Shown here one piece after another: positions 1 to 8,366 of a stretch of DNA of 64,000 nt. The translations under genes were made by a program, and so were the position numbers. The DNA is from Thermohalobaculum sp039805905 (GTDB lineage Bacteria; Pseudomonadota; Alphaproteobacteria; Rhodobacterales; Rhodobacteraceae). The stretch is from the NCBI GenBank assembly GCA_039805905.1, contig JBDIVM010000016.1:1-64000 (forward strand), in the 5' to 3' direction. The notes below the pieces were generated by a model. That model worked only from the letters and a program-made list of their open reading frames with translations, was not told the DNA's origin and did not search any database. Within the stretch, counting starts at the first letter, position 1. Each line of letters opens with the position of its first letter.

Positions 1-127
<127 letters not shown>

Positions 128-138
128 TCCAGTGACAG

Positions 139-165
139 CGCGGCCGGGGCGGGGCCCCGGCCGCG
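139..165 (+). terminator. GC hairpin between tuf and rpsJ
   Basis: A perfect 12-bp all-GC stem (139-150 with 154-165) encloses a GGG loop. It lies 12 nt after the tuf stop and 36 nt before rpsJ. There is no real T run after it, so it may be a weak terminator, an attenuator or an mRNA-stabilising element that uncouples tuf from the S10 genes. The stem is visible in the sequence; its role is inferred. Confidence 0.5.
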
Positions 166-201
166 GGTCGTTCAAGAACCGGCGAGCCTGAGAGGCGAGA
201 A

Positions 202-510
202 ATGCAAGGTCAGAACATCAGAATCCGGCTCAAGGCCTTCGATCACCGTGTGCTCGACGCCAGCACCGCGGAGATCGTGAACACGGCCAAGCGGACCGGC
301 GCGAAGGTGCGCGGCCCGATCCCGCTGCCGAACAAGATCGAGAAGTTCACAGTGCTGCGCGGCCCGCATGTCGACAAGAAGAGCCGCGAGCAGTTCGAGA
401 TCAGGACGCACAAGCGGCTCCTGGACATCGTCGACCCGACGCCGCAGACCGTGGACGCGCTGATGAAGCTCGACCTCGCTGCCGGCGTCGACGTCGAGAT
501 CAAGCTCTGA
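202..510 (+). CDS. rpsJ: 30S ribosomal protein S10
   Basis: 102 aa, the normal size for S10 (NusE), a 30S head protein that also joins the NusB antitermination complex. It starts MQGQNIRIRLKAFDHRVLD and carries the family stretch GPIPLPNKIEKFTVLRGPHVDKKS, whose long loop reaches into the ribosome. The start follows a GAGAGG ribosome-binding site. It is the first gene of the S10 block, and rplC follows after 10 nt with its own GGAGGG site. Confidence 0.98.
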   Translation: MQGQNIRIRLKAFDHRVLDASTAEIVNTAKRTGAKVRGPIPLPNKIEKFTVLRGPHVDKKSREQFEIRTHKRLLDIVDPTPQTVDALMKLDLAAGVDVEIKL

Positions 511-520
511 GGAGGGCGTC

Positions 521-1252
521 ATGCGCTCTGGAGTGATCGCAAGGAAGGTGGGCATGACCCGGCTCTTCATGGAGGACGGACGGCAGGTCCCTGTCACCGT
601 GCTGCAGATGGAGAACGTCCAGGTCGTCGCCCAGCGCCTGCCCGACCGAGACGGCTACAGCGCCATCCAGCTTGGCGCCGGAACGGCAAAGGCGAAGAAC
701 ACGACGCAGCCGATGCGCGGCCACTTCGCCCGCGCCGAGGTGGCGCCGAAGCGGAAGGTCGCCGAGTTCCGGGTGGCGCCGGAGAACATGGTCGATGTCG
801 GCGCCGAGCTGACCGCCGACCATTTCGTCAGCGGCCAGTATGTGGACGTGGCCGGCACCTCGATCGGCAAGGGTTTCGCCGGTGCGATGAAGCGGCACAA
901 CTTCGGCGGCCTGCGCGCCACGCACGGCGTCTCGATCAGCCACCGCAGCCACGGCTCGACCGGCGGCCGGCAGGATCCGGGCAAGGTGTTCAAGGGCAAG
1001 AAGATGGCCGGCCACATGGGTTCGGTGCGGGTGACGGTGCAGAATCTCGAGGTGGTCAAGACCGACGCCGACCGCGGGCTCATCATGGTCAAGGGTGCGG
1101 TGCCGGGCTCAAAGGGCGGCTGGGTGACCGTGCGCGACGCCGTCAAGCGCAAGCGGCCGGACAACGTGCCGCTTCCGGCGGCCGTGCGCGCCGCCGCGAA
1201 GGCTGCGGCGCCGGCGGCTGCTGCCGAGGCCCCTGCGGAGGGGAGTGAGTGA
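521..1252 (+). CDS. rplC: 50S ribosomal protein L3
   Basis: 243 aa. L3 organises 23S rRNA near the peptidyl-transferase centre. The start MRSGVIARKVGMTRLF and the core motif RATHGVSISHRSHGSTGGRQDPGK (about residues 130-153) are diagnostic; that loop carries the Gln methylated by PrmB in enterobacteria. Beyond the usual end (about residue 215) there is an Ala/Pro/Glu-rich tail of about 28 aa, longer than in E. coli (209 aa in total) and common in alphaproteobacteria. The start has GGAGGG five bases upstream, and the stop overlaps the rplD start. Confidence 0.98.
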   Translation: MRSGVIARKVGMTRLFMEDGRQVPVTVLQMENVQVVAQRLPDRDGYSAIQLGAGTAKAKNTTQPMRGHFARAEVAPKRKVAEFRVAPENMVDVGAELTADHFVSGQYVDVAGTSIGKGFAGAMKRHNFGGLRATHGVSISHRSHGSTGGRQDPGKVFKGKKMAGHMGSVRVTVQNLEVVKTDADRGLIMVKGAVPGSKGGWVTVRDAVKRKRPDNVPLPAAVRAAAKAAAPAAAAEAPAEGSE

Positions 1253-1872
1253 TGAAGATCAAGGCAATCAACCTCGAGGCCGGCACGGCGGGGCAGGTGG
1301 ACCTGTCCGACGAGATCTTCGGGCTCGAGCCGCGCGCCGACATCCTGCACAGGGTGGTGCGCTGGCAGCTGGCAAAGCGCCAGGCCGGCACGCACAAGAC
1401 GCTGACCCGTGGCGAGACGAGCTACTCGACCAAGAAGATCTACCGCCAGAAGGGCACGGGCGGCGCCCGGCACGGATCGCGCGGCGTGAACCTGATGCGG
1501 CATGGCGGCACTACCAAGGGGCCGACCCCGCGCAGCCACGCCCACGACCTGCCGAAGGCGATCCGCAAGCTCGGCCTGAAGCTTGCGCTGAGCTCGAAGG
1601 CGAAGGCCGGCGCTCTGATCGTGCTCGACGAGGCGAAACTCGCGGAGCCGAAAACCAAGGTGCTCGCCAACATGCTCGGCAAGCTCGGCTGGTCGAAGGC
1701 GCTGGTGATTGACGGTGCCGCGGTGGATGAGAACTTCGCCCGCGCGGCGCGCAATATCGAGGGAATCGACGTGCTGCCGAGCCAGGGCGCAAATGTCTAC
1801 GATATCCTGCGGCGCGACCTCCTGGTCGTGACCAAGGCGGGTGTCGAAGCGCTGGAGGCCAGACTGAAATGA
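1252..1872 (+). CDS. rplD: 50S ribosomal protein L4
   Basis: 206 aa. L4 binds domain I of 23S rRNA and lines the exit tunnel. The tunnel loop is visible as STKKIYRQKGTGGARHGSRG (about residues 60-79). I chose the ATG at 1252, which shares its A with the rplC stop (TGATG), over the in-frame GTG one codon earlier, because the shared-base junction is the usual coupling and the protein then begins MKIKAINLEAG. It overlaps rplW by 4 nt. Confidence 0.97.
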   Translation: MKIKAINLEAGTAGQVDLSDEIFGLEPRADILHRVVRWQLAKRQAGTHKTLTRGETSYSTKKIYRQKGTGGARHGSRGVNLMRHGGTTKGPTPRSHAHDLPKAIRKLGLKLALSSKAKAGALIVLDEAKLAEPKTKVLANMLGKLGWSKALVIDGAAVDENFARAARNIEGIDVLPSQGANVYDILRRDLLVVTKAGVEALEARLK

Positions 1873-2165
1873 CCGCCAAGGCAGATCTCTACGAGGTGAT
1901 CCGGCGCCCGATCGTGACCGAGAAGTCGACCATGGTCTCGGAGGCCAATGCGGTCGTCTTCGAGGTGGCGAAGAGCGCCACGAAGCCCCTGATCAAGGAA
2001 GCTGTCGAGACCCTCTTCGGCGTCAAGGTGAAGGCGGTCAATACAGTCCTGACCAAGGGCAAGGTGAAGCGGTTCCGCGGCCAGCTCGGCCGGCGAAACC
2101 ATACCAAGAAGGCCTATGTGACCCTCGAAGAGGGCCATGCGATCGACGTGACCAGCGGCCTTTGA
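1869..2165 (+). CDS. rplW: 50S ribosomal protein L23
   Basis: 98 aa, standard length. L23 sits at the tunnel exit and is the docking site for trigger factor and SRP. The start MTAKADLYEVIRRPIVTEKS and the basic KGKVKRFRGQLGRRNHTKKA loop (about residues 60-79) are typical. The ATGA overlap with rplD indicates translational coupling. rplB follows after 24 nt. Confidence 0.97.
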   Translation: MTAKADLYEVIRRPIVTEKSTMVSEANAVVFEVAKSATKPLIKEAVETLFGVKVKAVNTVLTKGKVKRFRGQLGRRNHTKKAYVTLEEGHAIDVTSGL

Positions 2166-2189
2166 GATAGCAAGACGGAAGACAGCAAG

Positions 2190-3026
2190 ATGGCGTTGAA
2201 AACCTACAAACCGACGACGCCGGGCCAGCGCGGGCTGGTTCTGATCGACCGTTCGGGCCTGTGGAAGGGCCGCCCGGAAAAGACCCTCACCGAGGGTCTT
2301 AGCAGCAAGGGCGGCCGCAACAACACCGGACGGATCACCGCACGCCGGCGTGGCGGCGGGGTGAAGAAACTCTACCGGATCGTCGACTTCAAGCGGCGCA
2401 AGTTCGATGTGCCGGCCACCGTGGAGCGGATCGAGTACGATCCGAACCGGACAGGCTTCATCGCCCTGATCCGGTATGTGGACGGCGAGCTCGCCTACAT
2501 CCTGGCTCCGCAGCGCCTCGGCGTGGGCGACAGGGTCGTGTCGGGGGCAAAGGCGGACATCAAGCCCGGCAACGCGATGCCGTTCAGCGGCATGCCGGTC
2601 GGCACCATCGTCCACAATGTGGAGATGAAGCCGGGCAAGGGCGGCCAGATCGCCCGCGCCGCCGGCGCGTATGCCCAGTTCGTCGGCCGCGATGGCGGCT
2701 ATGCGCAGCTGCGCCTGAACTCGGGCGAGATGCGCATCGTCCGTCAGGAGTGCATGGCCACCGTTGGCGCGGTGTCGAACTCCGACAACTCGAACCAGAA
2801 CATCGGCAAGGCCGGCCGGACGCGCCACATGGGCAAGCGCCCGAGCGTGCGCGGCGTGGCGATGAACCCGATCGACCATCCGCATGGCGGCGGCGAGGGC
2901 CGCACCTCGGGCGGCCGGCATCCGGTGACCCCTTGGGGCAAGCCCACCAAGGGCCGCAAGACGCGGCGCAACAAGGCCACCCAGAAATACATCCTGCGCT
3001 CGCGCCATGTGCGCAAGGGCAAGTAG
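2190..3026 (+). CDS. rplB: 50S ribosomal protein L2
   Basis: 278 aa. L2 is a primary 23S-binding protein needed for subunit association and peptidyl transfer. It opens MALKTYKPTTPGQRGLVLIDR, has the SGRNNTGRI-like segment (GGRNNTGRITARRRGGG, about residues 43-59), and the conserved C-terminal GVAMNPIDHPHGGGEG (about 222-237), whose His is the invariant residue of the family. Full length and unremarkable. Confidence 0.98.
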   Translation: MALKTYKPTTPGQRGLVLIDRSGLWKGRPEKTLTEGLSSKGGRNNTGRITARRRGGGVKKLYRIVDFKRRKFDVPATVERIEYDPNRTGFIALIRYVDGELAYILAPQRLGVGDRVVSGAKADIKPGNAMPFSGMPVGTIVHNVEMKPGKGGQIARAAGAYAQFVGRDGGYAQLRLNSGEMRIVRQECMATVGAVSNSDNSNQNIGKAGRTRHMGKRPSVRGVAMNPIDHPHGGGEGRTSGGRHPVTPWGKPTKGRKTRRNKATQKYILRSRHVRKGK

Positions 3027-3038
3027 GGAGCACGGCAC

Positions 3039-3317
3039 ATGGCAAGATCCGTCTGGAAGGGTCCGTTCGTCGACTCCTTCGTGCTCAAGAAGGCCGCGAA
3101 GGTGCGCGAGTCGGGCCGCAACGAGGTGATCAAGATCTGGTCGCGGCGCTCGACCATCCTGCCGCAGTTCGTCGGCCTCACCTTCGGGGTCTACAACGGC
3201 CATAAGCACATCCCGGTCAACGTGACCGAGGACATGATCGGCATGAAGTTCGGCGAGTTCTCGCCGACGCGAACCTATTACGGCCACGCGGCCGACAAGA
3301 GAGCGAAGCGGAGATAA
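3039..3317 (+). CDS. rpsS: 30S ribosomal protein S19
   Basis: 92 aa, standard. S19 forms the 30S head complex with S13 and touches the A-site tRNA. MARSVWKGPFVDSF at the start, the WSRRSTILPQFVGLTFGVYNG segment in the middle and the basic end KRAKRR are typical. It has a GGGAG site before the ATG and is followed by rplV after 4 nt. Confidence 0.98.
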   Translation: MARSVWKGPFVDSFVLKKAAKVRESGRNEVIKIWSRRSTILPQFVGLTFGVYNGHKHIPVNVTEDMIGMKFGEFSPTRTYYGHAADKRAKRR

Positions 3318-3321
3318 GCGG

Positions 3322-3702
3322 ATGAGCAAGGACAAGAATCCCCGCCGCTGCGCCGACAACGAAGCCATGGCCATGAACCGCATGCTCAGGGTCAGCCCCC
3401 AGAAGCTGAACCTTGTGGCGCAGATGATCCGCGGCGTGCCGGTCGACAAGGCGTTGACCATGCTGACCTTCTCGAAGAAGCGCATCGCGGCGGACGTGAA
3501 GAAGACCCTGCAGTCGGCGGTGGCAAATGCCGAGAACAACCACGGGCTCGACGTCGACGATCTGGTGGTCGCCGAGGCCTGGGTCGGCAAGAACCTGGTG
3601 CTGAAGCGCGGCCGTCCGCGCGCCCGCGGGCGCTACGGGCGGATCGAGAAGCCGTTCAGCCAGTTGACGATCAAGGTCCGCCAGGCAGAGGAGCAGGCCT
3701 AA
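3322..3702 (+). CDS. rplV: 50S ribosomal protein L22
   Basis: 126 aa. L22 lines the exit tunnel through a long beta hairpin; the tip sequence KRGRPRARGRYGRI (about residues 95-108) is visible and is where macrolide-resistance changes map in other bacteria. The helical core (VSPQKLNLVAQMIRG) is typical. Its TAA stop shares the final A with the rpsC ATG. Confidence 0.98.
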   Translation: MSKDKNPRRCADNEAMAMNRMLRVSPQKLNLVAQMIRGVPVDKALTMLTFSKKRIAADVKKTLQSAVANAENNHGLDVDDLVVAEAWVGKNLVLKRGRPRARGRYGRIEKPFSQLTIKVRQAEEQA

Positions 3703-4400
3703 TGGGACACAAGGTAAATCCGATCGGCCTGCGGCTCGGGATCAACCGCACCTGGGACAGCCGGTGGTACGCCGACAGCAAGGACTACGGGAACCTGCTG
3801 CACGAGGATCTGAGGATGCGCGCCTTCATCAAGAAGGAGTGCGCCCAGTCCGGCGTCAGCCGCGTGGTGATCGAGCGGCCGCACAAGAAGTGCCGCGTGA
3901 CCATTCACACCGCACGGCCGGGCGTGATCATCGGCAAGAAGGGCGCCGACATCGAAAAGCTTCGGCAGAAGCTGGCCAAGCTGACAGCCTCGGAGCTGCA
4001 CCTCAACATCGTCGAGATCCGCCGGCCGGAGCTTGACGCCCAGCTCGTGGCCGAGAACATCGCCCAGCAGCTCGAGCGGCGGGTCTCGTTCCGCCGCGCG
4101 ATGAAGCGTGCGGTGCAGAACGCGATTCGCATGGGTGCCCAGGGCATCCGGATCAACGTCGCCGGCCGCCTGGCCGGGGCCGAGATCGCGCGGACCGAAT
4201 GGTATCGCGAGGGCCGGGTCCCATTGCACACGCTGCGGGCCGATATCGACTATGCCCTTTCGGAAGCGAAGACCGCCTACGGCATCATCGGCGTCAAGGT
4301 CTGGATCTTCAAGGGAGAGGTCATGGAGCACGACCCGCAGGCGCGCGACAAGCGCCAGCAGGAGATGCAGGAAGGTGGCGCTGGCCGCCCGCATCGCTGA
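3702..4400 (+). CDS. rpsC: 30S ribosomal protein S3
   Basis: 232 aa, standard. S3 forms part of the mRNA entry tunnel and its helicase activity. It begins MGHKVNPIGLRLGINRTWDS. The KH domain's GxxG loop is IIGKKG at residues 76-81, and the C-terminal domain contains AGRLAGAEIARTEWYREG. The start overlaps the rplV stop by one base, so the two are translationally coupled. Confidence 0.98.
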   Translation: MGHKVNPIGLRLGINRTWDSRWYADSKDYGNLLHEDLRMRAFIKKECAQSGVSRVVIERPHKKCRVTIHTARPGVIIGKKGADIEKLRQKLAKLTASELHLNIVEIRRPELDAQLVAENIAQQLERRVSFRRAMKRAVQNAIRMGAQGIRINVAGRLAGAEIARTEWYREGRVPLHTLRADIDYALSEAKTAYGIIGVKVWIFKGEVMEHDPQARDKRQQEMQEGGAGRPHR

Positions 4401-4422
4401 GCCGGCCTGAGGAGAGACGACG

Positions 4423-4836
4423 ATGCTTTCGCCAAAGCGAACGAAATTCCGCAAGCAGCACAAGGGCCGCATCCATGGCGAGGCCAAGGGTGGGTCCGAG
4501 CTGAACTTCGGCACCTTCGGCCTCAAGGCCATCGAGCCGGACCGGGTCAGCGCGCGCCAGATCGAGGCGGCGCGGCGCGCGATGACGCGCCACATGAAAC
4601 GCCAGGGCCGCGTGTGGATCCGGATCTTCCCGGACGTGCCGATCAGCAAGAAGCCGATCGAGGTCCGCATGGGCAAGGGCAAGGGTACGCCCGAGTTCTG
4701 GGCCTGCAAGGTCAAGCCCGGACGCATCATGTTCGAGGTTGACGGTGTGCCGGAAGCTGTGGCAAGGGAGGCCCTCCGCCTCGCTGCCATGAAGATGTCG
4801 GTGCGCAGCCGGGTGGTCGTCCGCGAGGACTGGTAG
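4423..4836 (+). CDS. rplP: 50S ribosomal protein L16
   Basis: 137 aa, standard. L16 positions the A-site tRNA acceptor arm. It begins MLSPKRTKFRKQHKGRIHG, with the conserved KGKGTPEFWACKVKPGRIMFEV segment (about residues 85-106) that holds the Arg hydroxylated by YcfD in some bacteria. A strong TGAGGAGAG site precedes it. The next gene is 100 nt away, which is long for this otherwise compact block. Confidence 0.98.
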   Translation: MLSPKRTKFRKQHKGRIHGEAKGGSELNFGTFGLKAIEPDRVSARQIEAARRAMTRHMKRQGRVWIRIFPDVPISKKPIEVRMGKGKGTPEFWACKVKPGRIMFEVDGVPEAVAREALRLAAMKMSVRSRVVVREDW

Positions 4837-4936
4837 ATCCGCAGGCCTGCGCCCGCCAGGGGGTGCGGCATGCGGTTTTGATGAATGATGCGACGGGTGT
4901 GCCCGACTGCATATCTGTCAAGAAAGGAACGTCGCC

Positions 4937-5143
4937 ATGAAGGCTGAAGAGCTGCGCGACAAGACGCCGGATCAACTCCGCGAGGAGTTCGAGAAGCTGA
5001 AGAAGGAGAGCTTCAATCTCCGCTTCCAGGCGGCGACCGGCCAGCTTGCCAGCACCGCACGTGTCCGCGCCGTGCGGCGCGACGCCGCGCGCGTGAAGAC
5101 GATCCTGAACCAGAAGGCCCGCGCGGCCGCCACGTCGGAATGA
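4937..5143 (+). CDS. rpmC: 50S ribosomal protein L29
   Basis: 68 aa, two-helix protein at the tunnel exit, beginning MKAEELRDKTPDQLREEF with the typical KLKKESFNLRFQAATGQL turn. The start has an AAGGAA site. The 100-nt gap before it (4837-4936) holds no ORF or convincing promoter that I could see. A TTGATG at 4878 has no partner at normal spacing. Confidence 0.97.
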   Translation: MKAEELRDKTPDQLREEFEKLKKESFNLRFQAATGQLASTARVRAVRRDAARVKTILNQKARAAATSE

Positions 5144-5154
5144 GGTAACGGGAC

Positions 5155-5391
5155 ATGCCGAGGCGAATCCTTCAGGGCACCGTCATCAGCGACAAGAACG
5201 ACAAGACCATCACGGTCCAGGTCGAGCGCCGCTACACGCACCCGGTGCTGCGCAAGACCGTGAAGAGCTACAAGAAGTACCGTGCGCATGACGAGGCGAA
5301 TGCCGCGAAGATCGGCGATACGGTGCGCATCCGCGAATGCCCGCCGCGCTCGCGGACCAAGCGCTGGGAGGTCGTGACCCAGGCCGGTTGA
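5155..5391 (+). CDS. rpsQ: 30S ribosomal protein S17
   Basis: 78 aa OB-fold protein binding 16S helices 7 and 11. It begins MPRRILQGTVISDKNDKT, with VERRYTHPVLRKTV in the centre and the usual IRECPPRSRTKRWEVV ending. It follows rpmC by 11 nt, while rplN is 77 nt away, the former boundary between the S10 and spc operons in E. coli. No terminator is visible there, so read-through is likely. Confidence 0.98.
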   Translation: MPRRILQGTVISDKNDKTITVQVERRYTHPVLRKTVKSYKKYRAHDEANAAKIGDTVRIRECPPRSRTKRWEVVTQAG

Positions 5392-5468
5392 CCTGACACG
5401 ACACCCGGTTTTGTCGAAACCAGGCCCGAGCCGAGACAGGCAATGGGCCAAGGTCGGGAGAAACCTCC

Positions 5469-5837
5469 ATGATCCAGATGCAGTCGAATCTGGACGTCGC
5501 CGACAACTCCGGCGCGCGTCGGGTGCAGTGCATCAAGGTGCTGGGCGGCGCCAAGCGGAAATATGCGGGCGTCGGCGACATCATCGTCGTTTCCGTCAAG
5601 GAGGCGATCCCGCGCGGCCGCGTCAAGAAGGGCGACGTGCGCAAGGCCGTCATCGTGCGCACCGCCAAGGAAGTTCGCCGCGACGATGGCACGTCAATCC
5701 GCTTCGACCGGAATGCGGCGGTGCTCCTCTCGAACAACCTCGAGCCGATCGGCACCCGCATCTTCGGCCCGGTGGTGCGCGAGCTGCGTGCGAAGAATTT
5801 CATGAAGATCATCTCGCTTGCCCCGGAGGTGCTGTGA
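5469..5837 (+). CDS. rplN: 50S ribosomal protein L14
   Basis: 122 aa, standard. L14 lies at the subunit interface and binds the silencing factor RsfS. It begins MIQMQSNLDVADNSGARRVQCIKVLGG, the family signature, and ends ISLAPEVL. A GGAG site precedes the ATG. The TGA stop shares a base with the rplX ATG (TGATG). Confidence 0.98.
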   Translation: MIQMQSNLDVADNSGARRVQCIKVLGGAKRKYAGVGDIIVVSVKEAIPRGRVKKGDVRKAVIVRTAKEVRRDDGTSIRFDRNAAVLLSNNLEPIGTRIFGPVVRELRAKNFMKIISLAPEVL

Positions 5838-6154
5838 TGGCGGCGAAGCTGAAGAAAGGCGACCGGGTCGTCGTGCTCGCTGGCCGCGACAAGGGCAAGC
5901 AGGGCGAGATTCTGCGGGTGATGCCGAAGGATGGCCGTGCGGTCGTCGCCGGAATCAACATGGTGGTTCGCCACACCCGGCAGTCGCAGACCTCGCAGGG
6001 CGGCCGGCTCTCGAAGGAGTCGCCGATCGACCTGTCGAACATCGCTCTGGCCGATCCCAAGGACGGCGGCCCGACCCGCGTCGGGTTCAAGTTCCTCGAG
6101 GATGGCACCAAGGTCCGCTATGCCAAGAAGTCCGGGGAGGTCATCGATGGCTGA
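5837..6154 (+). CDS. rplX: 50S ribosomal protein L24
   Basis: 105 aa. L24 is an assembly initiator with a KOW fold, seen as KKGDRVVVLAGRDKGKQGEIL near the N terminus. I chose the ATG at 5837 overlapping the rplN stop, which gives MAAKLKKGDRV; an upstream in-frame extension would run into rplN. Its last 8 nt overlap rplE. Confidence 0.97.
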   Translation: MAAKLKKGDRVVVLAGRDKGKQGEILRVMPKDGRAVVAGINMVVRHTRQSQTSQGGRLSKESPIDLSNIALADPKDGGPTRVGFKFLEDGTKVRYAKKSGEVIDG

Positions 6155-6707
6155 CGGCTCGAAATACGTCCCGCGCCTCAAGGCGGTCTATGACGGGCAG
6201 ATCCGTGCCGCGCTCAAGGAGGAGTTCGGCTACAGGAACGACATGCAGATCCCGCGGCTCGACAAGATCGTGCTGAACATGGGGGTCGGCGGTGCCGTCT
6301 CGGACTCGAAAAAGATCAAGGCCGCCCATGACGACCTGATGCTGATCGCGGCCCAGAAGCCGATCATCCGCAAGGCTCGGACCTCGATCGCTACCTTCAA
6401 GCTGCGCGAGGGAATGCCGATCGGCGTCAAGGTGACTCTCCGGCGCGATCGCATGTACGACTTCCTCGATCGTCTCGTGACGATCGCGATGCCCCGCATC
6501 CGCGATTTCCGCGGACTGAGGGGCAAGCATTTCGACGGCCGCGGCAACTTTGCCATGGGGATCAAGGAGCACATCGTGTTTCCAGAGATCGACTATGACA
6601 AGGTCGAGGAAATACGCGGCATGGACATCATCATCACCACCACGGCGCGCACCGACGCCGAGGCGAAGGCATTGTTGAAGCACTTCAACATGCCCTTCGC
6701 CAACTGA
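6147..6707 (+). CDS. rplE: 50S ribosomal protein L5
   Basis: 186 aa. L5 contacts 5S rRNA and P-site tRNA. Typical segments are PRLDKIVLNMGVGGA (about residues 35-49), the AQKPIIRKARTSIATFKLREG block and GRGNFAMGIKEHIVFPEIDYD. The start at 6147 gives MADGSKYVPRLK and an 8-nt overlap with rplX; it has a GGGGAGG site just upstream. The end MPFAN is normal. Confidence 0.97.
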   Translation: MADGSKYVPRLKAVYDGQIRAALKEEFGYRNDMQIPRLDKIVLNMGVGGAVSDSKKIKAAHDDLMLIAAQKPIIRKARTSIATFKLREGMPIGVKVTLRRDRMYDFLDRLVTIAMPRIRDFRGLRGKHFDGRGNFAMGIKEHIVFPEIDYDKVEEIRGMDIIITTTARTDAEAKALLKHFNMPFAN

Positions 6708-6723
6708 CCGGGAGGAACCGGAC

Positions 6724-7029
6724 ATGGCCAAGACAAGCATGGTCGAACGGGACCGGAAGCGGGCGCGGATGGCGGCTCAGTACGCCGAGAAGCGCGCCAG
6801 GCTGAAGGCGATCGCGAAGGACGAGAGCTTGCCGATGGAGGAGCGCTTCAAGGCGCGCCTGAAGCTCGCCAAGCTGCCGCGCAACTCGTCGTCGACCCGG
6901 CTGAAGAACCGCTGCGAGGTGACCGGGCGGCCGCGGTCCTACTACCGCAAGCTCAAGATGAGCCGCATTGCGCTCCGCGACCTCGCCTCGCATGGCGAGA
7001 TCCCGGGCATGGTCAAGTCGAGCTGGTGA
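6724..7029 (+). CDS. rpsN: 30S ribosomal protein S14 (zinc-free form)
   Basis: 101 aa, the long form of S14. The CxxC pairs of the zinc-binding short form are absent: the region reads NRCEVTGRPRSYYRKL with a single Cys. It assembles late into the 30S head beside S10 and S3. It has a GGGAGGA site and sits 16 nt after rplE. Confidence 0.98.
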   Translation: MAKTSMVERDRKRARMAAQYAEKRARLKAIAKDESLPMEERFKARLKLAKLPRNSSSTRLKNRCEVTGRPRSYYRKLKMSRIALRDLASHGEIPGMVKSSW

Positions 7030-7039
7030 GGAGGGCAAC

Positions 7040-7438
7040 ATGTCAGTGAACGATCCGCTCGGCGACATGCTGACGCGCATCCGCAATGCGCAGATGCGGT
7101 CCAAGTCGACGGTAATGACACCGGCATCGCGGCTGCGCGGCTGGGTGCTCGACGTGCTGGCTGCCGAGGGCTACATCCGCGGCTACGACCGGGTCGAGCC
7201 CGAGACCGGCAAGCCGGCGTTCGAGATACAGCTCAAGTATTTCGACGGACAGCCCGTGATCCGCGAGCTGAAGCGCGTCTCGACTCCTGGCCGGCGGGTC
7301 TACGCCTCGGTGCGCGAGATGCCATCGGTGCGCAACGGCCTCGGCGTCTCCATCGTCTCGACCTCGAAGGGTGTCATGTCGGACGCCAGGGCGCGGGCCG
7401 AGAATGTGGGCGGCGAAGTGCTCTGCACGGTATTCTGA
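7040..7438 (+). CDS. rpsH: 30S ribosomal protein S8
   Basis: 132 aa, standard. S8 binds helix 21 of 16S rRNA and in E. coli represses the spc operon by binding a mimic of that site. It begins MSVNDPLGDMLTRIRNAQ and has the RVYASVREMPSVRNGLGVSIVSTSKG block near the C terminus. The ATG at 7040 follows GAGGAGGG; an upstream in-frame ATG lies inside rpsN and is rejected. Confidence 0.98.
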   Translation: MSVNDPLGDMLTRIRNAQMRSKSTVMTPASRLRGWVLDVLAAEGYIRGYDRVEPETGKPAFEIQLKYFDGQPVIRELKRVSTPGRRVYASVREMPSVRNGLGVSIVSTSKGVMSDARARAENVGGEVLCTVF

Positions 7439-7451
7439 GGAGGAAGCGGCA

Positions 7452-7985
7452 ATGTCACGTATCGGCAAGCGTCCGGTTCCGCTCCCGAAGGGGGTCAGCG
7501 CGACCGTGTCGGGCCAGACCGTCGAGGTCAAGGGGCCGAAGGGCACCCGCAGCTTCAAGGCGACCGACGATGTTGACCTGAAGATCGAGAACGAGAGCGT
7601 GCGCGTCGCGCCGCGCGGCAGTTCGAAGCGCGCGCGCCAGCAATGGGGCATGAGCCGGACCCGGATCGCGAACCTCGTTACCGGCGTGACATCTGGCTTC
7701 AAGAAGGAGCTCGAGATCAACGGCGTCGGTTACCGCGCGATGGTCCAGGGCAAGACCCTGAAGCTGAGCCTGGGCTACAGCCACGATGTCGACTACACGA
7801 TCCCGGCCGGGGTGCAGATCGTCTGCCCGAAGCCGACCGAGATCGAGATCACCGGCATCGACGAACAGCAGGTCGGCCAGGTGGCGGCGGAGATCCGCCA
7901 CTGGCGCCGGCCGGAGCCCTACAAGGGCAAGGGCGTCAAGTACAAGGCCGAGTATATCTTCCGCAAGGAAGGCAAGAAGAAGTAA
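7452..7985 (+). CDS. rplF: 50S ribosomal protein L6
   Basis: 177 aa, standard. L6 binds the sarcin-ricin region near the factor-binding site. It begins MSRIGKRPVPLPKGVSA, with the two homologous alpha/beta domains and the conserved ITGIDEQQVGQVAAEIRHWRRPEPYKGKG segment near the end. GAGGAAG precedes the ATG, 13 nt after rpsH. Confidence 0.98.
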   Translation: MSRIGKRPVPLPKGVSATVSGQTVEVKGPKGTRSFKATDDVDLKIENESVRVAPRGSSKRARQQWGMSRTRIANLVTGVTSGFKKELEINGVGYRAMVQGKTLKLSLGYSHDVDYTIPAGVQIVCPKPTEIEITGIDEQQVGQVAAEIRHWRRPEPYKGKGVKYKAEYIFRKEGKKK

Positions 7986-7996
7986 GGAGCGCAACA

Positions 7997-8356
7997 ATGG
8001 CGAACAGCAAGCGAACCTTGTTCCAGCGGCGCCGCCTGCGCGTCCGGAACAAGCTGAAGCATTTGGCGAGCGGACGTCCGCGCCTGAGCGTCCACCGCTC
8101 GCTCAAGAACATCTCGGTCCAGGTGATCGACGACGCCCAGGGCCGGACACTGGCCGCTGCATCGACGCTGGAGCCGAAGCTTGGCCTCATTGGCCGGAAC
8201 AACCGCGAGGCGGCGGCCAGGATCGGCGCCGAGATCGCGGCCCGCGCCAAGGCGGCCGGCATCGAGGAGGTGTTCTTCGACCGCGGCGGCTATCTCTACC
8301 ACGGCAAGATCAAGGCCCTGGCCGACGCTGCCCGCGAGGGCGGCCTGAAGTTCTGA
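7997..8356 (+). CDS. rplR: 50S ribosomal protein L18
   Basis: 119 aa. L18 binds 5S rRNA with L5. Conserved segments are RPRLSVHRSLKNISVQVIDD and the ending VFFDRGGYLYHGKIKALADAAREGGLKF. The ATG at 7997 has a TAAGGAG site and begins MANSKRTLFQRRRLRVR. It lies 11 nt after rplF and 10 nt before rpsE. Confidence 0.98.
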   Translation: MANSKRTLFQRRRLRVRNKLKHLASGRPRLSVHRSLKNISVQVIDDAQGRTLAAASTLEPKLGLIGRNNREAAARIGAEIAARAKAAGIEEVFFDRGGYLYHGKIKALADAAREGGLKF

Positions 8357-8366
8357 GGAGACGAGC

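Noticed and set aside
4837..4936. Internal promoter in the rplP-rpmC gap
   Set aside because: TTGATG at 4878 has a CATATC only at 26 bp spacing, which is too far.
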